Source: Streptomyces resistomycificus (GTDB lineage: Bacteria; Actinomycetota; Actinomycetes; Streptomycetales; Streptomycetaceae). From it: 64,000 nt of DNA. Numbering within the stretch: the stretch's first letter is position 1; every line of letters starts with the position of its first letter. This document shows positions 59,497-64,000 of the stretch, one piece after another. The position numbers and the translations under genes are program-made. The stretch is taken from contig NZ_KQ949001.1 in the NCBI RefSeq assembly GCF_001514265.1, forward strand, positions 183,008 through 247,007, in the 5' to 3' direction. Below the pieces are notes generated by a model, which saw nothing but the letters and a program-made list of their open reading frames with translations, made no database searches and was not told the DNA's origin.

Positions 59497-60648
59497 CTAA
59501 TCCTCCGCGTACTTCGCGTCCGCCGCCGGGTCCAGCGCCAGCCGGTAACCCCGCTTCACCACCGTCTGGATCAGCTTCGGGGCGCCGAGGGCGGTCCGCA
59601 GGCGGGCCATCGCGGTCTCCACCGCGTGTTCGTCGCGGCCGGCACCCGGCAGGGCGCGCAGCAGTTCGGAGCGGGCCACCACCCAGCCCGGGCGCCGGGA
59701 CAGGGCCCGCATCAGGGACATGCCTGCCGGCGGTACGGGCTTGAGCTCCCCGTCGACCAGGACCGCGTGGCCGCGGATCTCCACACGGTGTCCGGCGACC
59801 GGCAGGGTCCGTGCCCGGCTGGGCAGTTCCTGGCACAGGAGCTGGACGAGCGGGCCGAGCCGGAAGCGCTCCGGCTGGACCGTGTCGACGCCGCGGGCCT
59901 GGAGCGGCAGCGCGGTGACCGGGCCGACGCAGGCCGGCAGGACGTCGTGGTTGAGGGCTTCCAGCAGCTCGGGCAGCAGGTTGCGGTCCTCGGCTCGGGA
60001 GAGCAGCGAGGCGGCGGCCGGCGCGCTGGTGAAGGTGAGGGCGTCCAGACCGCGCGAGACGGCGGCGTCCAGAAGGCGGTCCATCGGCGCGATGTCCTCC
60101 GGCGGCATCCACCGGTAGACGGGCACGCCCACCACCTCCGCTCCCCCGACCCGCAGCGCCTCCACGAAGCCGGGCAGCGGCTCACCGTGCAGTTGTACGG
60201 CAATACGGCGGCCCTCGACGCCCTCTTCGAGGAGCCGGTCGAGCACCTCGGCCATGGACTCGGAGGACGGCGACCACTCCTCCGTGAGGCCGGCGGCGCG
60301 GACCGCCCCCTTGACCTTCGGGCCGCGCGCGAGCAGCTCGACCCCGCGCAGCCGGGCGATCAGGTCCTCGCCCAGGCCCCAGCCGTCGGCGGCCTCGACC
60401 CAGCCCCGGAAGCCGATCGCGGTCGTGGCGACGACGATGTCGGGTGCCTGGTCGATGACCTCCTTGGTCGCGGCCAGCAACTCGCTGTCGTCGGAGAGCG
60501 GCACGATGCGCAGGGCGGGGGCGTGCAGAACGGCGGCTCCGCGCCGCTGCAGCAGCGCGCCCAGCTCGTCGGCCCGGCGCGCGGCCGTCACTCCCACGGT
60601 GAATCCCGCCAGAGGGCCATGGTCAGGTTGCTGCTGTTCGTCGTACAT
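59497..60648 (-). CDS. nnaR: Nitrate-assimilation regulator NnaR (HemD-like domain plus winged helix)
   Basis: A 383-residue fusion. Residues 1-255 resemble uroporphyrinogen-III synthase (PLAGFTVGVTAARRADELGALLQRRG; VATTAIGFRGWVEAADGWGL). Residues 270-375 form an OmpR-type winged helix (LMRALSRRPGWVVARSELLRALPG, then VETAMARLRTAL and TVVKRGYRL). In S. coelicolor the same architecture, encoded next to narK, is NnaR, a GlnR target that activates nitrite assimilation genes. The role here is inferred from that. Confidence 0.88.
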   Translation of the reverse strand: MYDEQQQPDHGPLAGFTVGVTAARRADELGALLQRRGAAVLHAPALRIVPLSDDSELLAATKEVIDQAPDIVVATTAIGFRGWVEAADGWGLGEDLIARLRGVELLARGPKVKGAVRAAGLTEEWSPSSESMAEVLDRLLEEGVEGRRIAVQLHGEPLPGFVEALRVGGAEVVGVPVYRWMPPEDIAPMDRLLDAAVSRGLDALTFTSAPAAASLLSRAEDRNLLPELLEALNHDVLPACVGPVTALPLQARGVDTVQPERFRLGPLVQLLCQELPSRARTLPVAGHRVEIRGHAVLVDGELKPVPPAGMSLMRALSRRPGWVVARSELLRALPGAGRDEHAVETAMARLRTALGAPKLIQTVVKRGYRLALDPAADAKYAED

Positions 60649-60710
60649 AACTCTCGTCCCGCAGTCGGATTCCGCGCACCTACACCGGGTGCTGTTGCGC
60701 CTGCATGCCG

Positions 60711-60744
60711 ACCGAGCCTGTCAACGGCTCGTGACAGGCTCGGT
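60711..60744 (-). terminator. Terminator after narK
   Basis: A perfect 13-bp stem (60711-60723 with 60732-60744) and 8-nt loop, 26 nt beyond the narK stop and 63 nt before the nnaR start. Confidence 0.8.
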
Positions 60745-60752
60745 TCGGCTTC

Positions 60753-60768
60753 ATGTCGCCAGTGTTAC
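60753..60768 (-). promoter_or_regulatory. Possible GlnR half-box upstream of nnaR
   Basis: On the minus strand GTAAC-N6-GACAT, partly matching the GlnR box GTnAC-N6-GaAAc, 105 nt before nnaR and overlapping the narK 3' end. Weak but positionally sensible. Confidence 0.25.
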
Positions 60769-60769
60769 G

Positions 60770-62155
60770 TCACACCTCCGCGTAGCTGAGCTGCGGCTTC
60801 GCCTCGGAGGAGGCGGTGGTGGCGGGTACGCGGCCCGCCGGGCGGCGAAGGTATACGGCCCAGGTGACCACGAAGCAGACGCCGTAGAAGGCCAGGAAGG
60901 TGACGAAGGCGCCGGTGCCGGAGCCGTAGGAGAGGAAGGACTGGCGGAAGGCGAGGTTGATGCCGACGCCGCCGAGTGCGCCGACCGCGCCGATCAGGCC
61001 CATGGAGGCACCGGAGAGGCGACGCCCGTACGCGGCGGCCTCCTCGCCCTCCAGCCCCTTGGCCAGGGCCTTCGCCTGGAAGATGCCGGGGATCATCTTG
61101 AACGTCGAGCCGTTGCCGAGGCCGGTGAGGACGAACAGCACCACGAACGCGACGGTGAACAGGGCCAGCGACTTCTCCATGCTGGCGGCGATGAGGACTC
61201 CGGTCGCCACGGCCATGCCGACGTAGTTGTACAGCGTGATCTTCGCGCCGCCGTGCTTGTCGGCCAGCCACCCGCCCAGGGGCCGGATCAGGGAGCCGAG
61301 CAGCGGGCCGATGAAGGTGACGTACGCCGCCTCCAGCGGGGTCCGGCCGAACTGGTTGGTCAGCACCTGCCCGAAGGCGAAGCTGTATCCGATGAACGAA
61401 CCGAAGGTGCCGATGTAGAGGAAGGACATGATCCAGGTGTGCGCGTCCTTCGCGGCGTCCTTCGCGGCGCCGGTGTCGTTCTTCACGGACGCGATGTTGT
61501 CCATGAAGAGCGCGGCGAGGACGGCGGCGACGACGATGAACGGGATGTAGATCCCCAGCAGCACACGGGGGCCGCCACTGGCACCGATGATCGCGAGAGC
61601 GGCCAGCTGGATGACCGGGACGCCGATGTTGCCGCCGCCCGCGTTCAGGCCGAGCGCCCAGCCCTTCTTGCGAAGGGGGAAGAAGGCGTTGATGTTGGTC
61701 ATCGAGGAGGCGAAGTTGCCGCCGCCGATACCGGCCAGCAGGCCGACCAGCAGGAAGGTGTTGAAGGAGGTCCCCGGCTCCATCACCGTGAACGCGGCGA
61801 CGGTGGGGATGAGCAGGAGGGCGGCGGAGACGATCGTCCAGTTCCGGCCGCCGAAGATCGCGATGGCGAAGGTGTACGGGACCCGGACGACGGCCCCGAC
61901 CAGCGTCACCATCGACGTCAGCAGGAACTTGTCCGCGGGCGTCAGCCCGTACTCCGGGCCCATGAAGAGCACCAGCACGGACCACATGGTCCAGATCGAG
62001 AATCCGATGTGCTCGGAGAGGACGGAGAACAGCAGGTTCCTCTTGGCGACCTTCTCGCCGGTCTCGTTCCAGAAGGTCTCGTCCTCCGGATCCCACTGCT
62101 CGATCCAGCGGCCGCCCCTGCTCGAGGGGGCGGGGGCTGTACTAGGGGCTGTCAT
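60770..62155 (-). CDS. narK: Nitrate/nitrite MFS transporter NarK
   Basis: A 461-residue MFS transporter with about 12 helices. It begins WIEQWDPEDETFWNETGEKVAKRN and contains the nitrate signatures GGGNFASSMTNINAFFP and NAGGGNIGVPVIQ (helices 5). Conserved Arg residues sit in the transport path. Exchanges or imports nitrate and exports nitrite. GGAGG lies 5 nt before ATG 62155. The regulator NnaR is encoded downstream. Confidence 0.92.
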   Translation of the reverse strand: MTAPSTAPAPSSRGGRWIEQWDPEDETFWNETGEKVAKRNLLFSVLSEHIGFSIWTMWSVLVLFMGPEYGLTPADKFLLTSMVTLVGAVVRVPYTFAIAIFGGRNWTIVSAALLLIPTVAAFTVMEPGTSFNTFLLVGLLAGIGGGNFASSMTNINAFFPLRKKGWALGLNAGGGNIGVPVIQLAALAIIGASGGPRVLLGIYIPFIVVAAVLAALFMDNIASVKNDTGAAKDAAKDAHTWIMSFLYIGTFGSFIGYSFAFGQVLTNQFGRTPLEAAYVTFIGPLLGSLIRPLGGWLADKHGGAKITLYNYVGMAVATGVLIAASMEKSLALFTVAFVVLFVLTGLGNGSTFKMIPGIFQAKALAKGLEGEEAAAYGRRLSGASMGLIGAVGALGGVGINLAFRQSFLSYGSGTGAFVTFLAFYGVCFVVTWAVYLRRPAGRVPATTASSEAKPQLSYAEV

Positions 62156-62385
62156 GACGCCTCCACGGGGCTCCGGGACTAGGTGGTGCTGTGCGCGACA
62201 AGCGGTGATGTATCCCGAAGGTAGGGAGGGCGCGTTTCCTGGCTGTGGCGACGGGTGACCAAAAAGGAACTTTGCTCTCACCCTGCCCGATCGCGGGATG
62301 AGAGGTTCCGGTGTCCCACGTTACGAACAGCTCCCCTCGCCTCCCGCCCGGAGATGCGGGGGTTGCGTCACACACCCGCGCCACC

Positions 62386-62416
62386 TATCGTTTCTCGATA
62401 ACATCGATAATCGATA
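62386..62416. promoter_or_regulatory. Array of CGATA boxes upstream of the DUF2975 operon
   Basis: TATCG (62386-62390) faces three CGATA copies (62396-62400, 62405-62409, 62412-62416) in an AT-rich patch 18-48 bp before the operon. This looks like a multi-site operator for the XRE repressor encoded as the second gene. Confidence 0.6.
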
Positions 62417-62433
62417 AGTGAGGCGGGGGCGCC

Positions 62434-63048
62434 ATGACCGAAGACCGAAGGATGCTCGAACCGATGGCCACGATCGTGTCCGTCGTCCTGCGCGTCCTGC
62501 TGGCCTTTCTGACGGCCGGGCTCGTCTACTCGGTCATCCACGGCAGCTGGGGGGACCTCAACGTCTGCGTCACCGACGAGTCGGCCACCAGCTCGGCCAC
62601 GGCACACTCCTTCACCCCCGAAAGCGGGGCGCAGGTCGACTCGGTCCCCCGCTACTGCGCCGAGTCACCCTCGGCACACCTGCGCCTCCTGAACGAACTC
62701 GGCGAGCTGCCGTCGACACTGCTGCTGATCAGTGGCCTCGCCTTGCTGCACCAGCTCCTGCAGGGCGCGGCGAAGGACGGCGTCTACACCGCGCGGACGG
62801 CGTCCCGGCTCCGCCTGCTCGGCTGGTGGCTGCTCGCCGGGAGCCTGGCCGTCGCGATCATCGAGGGCAACGCCCGAGCGGCCCTGCTCGCGGCACTGGC
62901 CAAGGGCGAGGACTTCACGGCCGGCGCCTGGCTGGACCTGTGGGCGCCGCCCTACCTGGCCGTTCTGACCGGCCTCGGTCTGCTGACCTTCGCGCGGATC
63001 ACCCGCGCCGGGACGTCGATGCGCGAGGATCTCGAAGGGGTCGTCTGA
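62434..63048 (+). CDS. DUF2975 membrane protein
   Basis: A 204-residue protein with four predicted helices (about 11-31, 92-108, 125-143, 172-190) and two Cys in the first external loop (NVCVTDE, RYCAES) that could form a disulphide. DUF2975 genes are commonly paired with a small XRE regulator, as in yoaS-yozG of Bacillus. Here the XRE gene overlaps it (TGATG). Function unknown. Confidence 0.85.
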   Translation: MTEDRRMLEPMATIVSVVLRVLLAFLTAGLVYSVIHGSWGDLNVCVTDESATSSATAHSFTPESGAQVDSVPRYCAESPSAHLRLLNELGELPSTLLLISGLALLHQLLQGAAKDGVYTARTASRLRLLGWWLLAGSLAVAIIEGNARAALLAALAKGEDFTAGAWLDLWAPPYLAVLTGLGLLTFARITRAGTSMREDLEGVV

Positions 63049-63302
63049 TGGCCGCCGCCGACGAGCACGAGGGTCATGACATCGAGGTGCACCTCGACAG
63101 GCTGCTCAGCGAGCACGGCATGACCCTCACCGAACTCGCCCACCGCGTCGGCGTGACCAACGTCAATCTGTCCGTGCTCAAGAACGGACGCGCCAAGGCG
63201 ATCCGCTTCACCACTCTCACCCGGATCTGCGAAGTCCTGCAGTGCCAGCCGGGGGACCTGCTCAGCCACCGCCCCAAGACCGACCAGACACCATCCCCCT
63301 GA
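63048..63302 (+). CDS. Small XRE/Cro-type repressor (YozG-like)
   Basis: An 84-residue protein with a helix-turn-helix (MTLTELAHRVGVTNVNLSVLKNG, about 25-47, described in part) and the C-terminal phrase LTRICEVLQCQPGDLL shared by YozG-like regulators. The start overlaps the DUF2975 stop by one base, indicating coupled translation. Probably represses the operon by binding the CGATA boxes. Confidence 0.9.
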   Translation: MAAADEHEGHDIEVHLDRLLSEHGMTLTELAHRVGVTNVNLSVLKNGRAKAIRFTTLTRICEVLQCQPGDLLSHRPKTDQTPSP

Positions 63303-63328
63303 AGACCTGAAGACCTGAAGACCTGAAG
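63301..63328 (+). repeat. 8-bp tandem repeat GAAGACCT
   Basis: Three exact copies plus the start of a fourth unit between the XRE stop and the next small gene; the last copy turns into its Shine-Dalgarno (GAGGAG). Copy-number change would alter spacing between the two genes. Confidence 0.85.
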
Positions 63329-63339
63329 AGGAGACCCCT

Positions 63340-63444
63340 ATGTTCGGCGTCATGGATACGGGTACGAAGATCGCGATCGCGGTCGTCCTGGCCGTCATGA
63401 TCACCGCGGCGATCATCGCGGGCCGCTGGCTCACCCGCCGCTGA
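63340..63444 (+). CDS. 34-residue membrane peptide
   Basis: Starts MFGVMDTGTK; a single hydrophobic helix follows (IAIAVVLAVMITAAIIAGRW), with a basic tail LTRR. GAGGAG lies 8 nt before the ATG. Third gene of the DUF2975/XRE unit and followed by a terminator. Resembles small membrane toxins or regulatory micropeptides by size only; function unknown. Confidence 0.7.
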   Translation: MFGVMDTGTKIAIAVVLAVMITAAIIAGRWLTRR

Positions 63445-63823
63445 GTCCCCCTCCGTCGGCGTACGCGATGCGGGCGTACGCCGACTCGACCTGAACCGCG
63501 CGCTCTTGACGCGCCATCAGATACAAAACGGAAGCGACGGCCACCACTTGGCCGTCGCTTCCGCGTGGGTCTTGCGGAGTTGATCTCGGCCGTCCTAGTG
63601 TTCGATCCGATCAAGCGGACCCGTCTGTCGTCTCGCCGCTGCGGTCGGCACTGCCGCCCGCTTTCCCCTACGGCCTTCCGACGGATCACGCCAGTGCGTC
63701 ACGCCCCCTTGCGTGGACGCCGCGCACAGACACCTTTCGCCATCCGGCCTCTCTTCCCATGCCGGAATCTTCCCTTCACCCTCCCCGCATGCTTTGTCAT
63801 GCCCGCTTACCTGTGAGTGCGGA
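63445..63823. other. 379-bp gap between the micropeptide and the last gene
   Basis: Contains the terminator at 63529-63563. The right part has T-rich runs (CTTTGTCATGCCC near 63791) likely belonging to the promoter of the secreted protein gene. No gene recognised. Confidence 0.6.
63529..63563. terminator. Terminator after the DUF2975/XRE/micropeptide operon
   Basis: A perfect 15-bp stem with loop CCACT, preceded by ACAAAA, 84 nt after the micropeptide stop. Confidence 0.8.
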
Positions 63824-64000
63824 ATGAACAGACGGATATGGACGACGGTTGTCACCACGGTGATGACCATGGCCCTCGGCGCGATCCCCGCCCACGCTGT
63901 CACGACGGCGAGCATCACCGCGGTGGCCGGCACAGCCCAGGACGACCCGGCCGGGACCGCCACGGCGGACGACCCGATCGACCCGCCGTTGTATGACGAG
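63824..64000 (+). CDS. Secreted protein, N-terminal part only
   Basis: An open 59-codon frame runs off the right edge. The first 25 residues are a signal peptide (NRRIWTTVVTTVMTMALGAI, then PAHA). The mature part is Ala/Thr/Asp/Pro-rich (QDDPAGTATADDPIDPPLYD). The rest lies outside the window, so no family can be named. ATG 63824 has no strong ribosome-binding site. Confidence 0.6.
   Translation, partial: MNRRIWTTVVTTVMTMALGAIPAHAVTTASITAVAGTAQDDPAGTATADDPIDPPLYDE

Noticed and set aside
58980..59744. Plus-strand frame crossing the 45-bp repeats as a gene
   Set aside because: Its ends run antisense into nnaR and out of the CGNR start region; it has no start context or conserved domain.
62156..62433. 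GlnR box upstream of narK
   Set aside because: GTAAC and GGAAC are present on the minus strand but 10 nt apart, not the 6 nt of the consensus.

Overview
The window is high-GC actinobacterial chromosome and is almost certainly from a Streptomyces. It has very strong third-position GC bias, dense genes with 1-8 nt overlaps, frequent GTG starts, several apparently leaderless starts, and Streptomyces-specific genes (an SsgA-like sporulation protein, the DasR-controlled nagF/nagE1/nagE2 cluster, sigU-rsuA, nnaR-narK). From memory, the gene order matches the conserved core-arm segment around SCO2900-SCO2960 of S. coelicolor; I could not check this by alignment. I see no prophage, insertion sequence, CRISPR array, rRNA or biosynthetic gene cluster.

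Layout. 1-3.3 kb: a DUF3618 fragment, thiol peroxidase, GNAT acetyltransferase, tRNA-Leu(UAG), RdgB, a small lipoprotein and RNase PH. 3.3-6.5 kb: N-acetylglucosamine PTS genes with three DasR-type (dre) sites. 6.5-11.8 kb: a metallo-hydrolase, a membrane-anchored PemK-like protein, the CysO/CysM/Mec cysteine module with a Cys-rich leader peptide, and an amino-acid permease followed by a double terminator. 11.8-15.4 kb: ClpS with DUF2017, then NAD salvage (nicotinate phosphoribosyltransferase and nicotinamidase). 15.4-23.4 kb: a secreted M6 metalloprotease with a palindrome-rich promoter, two RDD membrane proteins, an SsgA-like protein and a GlcD-type oxidase. 23.4-31.4 kb: a TPR protein, a beta-propeller-like protein with HPPD, an Lrp/AsnC regulator and a four-gene osmoprotectant ABC importer. 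31.4-38.7 kb: an S16 protease, IclR regulator, DEAD-type helicase, Doc-toxin remnant, MFS transporter, tRNA-Cys and a duplicated SUKH-4-like immunity protein. 38.9-44 kb: a three-subunit molybdenum hydroxylase whose iron-sulphur subunit carries a very long disordered extension. 44.2-49 kb: a sugar ABC importer with a GH20 hexosaminidase and a dre-like site. 49-54 kb: DUF3039, YqgE, MurA, HU and malic enzyme. 54-60.7 kb: HelD-like helicase, RsuA/SigU, a CGNR protein, 45-bp tandem repeats and NnaR. 60.7-64 kb: NarK, a DUF2975/XRE/34-residue membrane peptide cassette and the start of a secreted protein.

How the parts fit together. Several groups are recognisable functional units: aminosugar sensing and uptake (PTS plus ABC/GH20, both with dre-like operators), protein-bound cysteine synthesis (CysO, CysM, Mec), NAD salvage, tyrosine catabolism with its divergent regulator, glycine-betaine-type uptake, Mo-hydroxylase assembly, an ECF sigma/anti-sigma pair, and nitrate uptake with its regulator. 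The best leads for new biology are the terminator hairpin that contains the GNAT ribosome-binding site, CysO ending in GGMV rather than GG, the leaderless Cys leader peptide, the operator array over the DUF2975/XRE/micropeptide operon, and the frameshifted Doc remnant beside a tRNA/SUKH locus.
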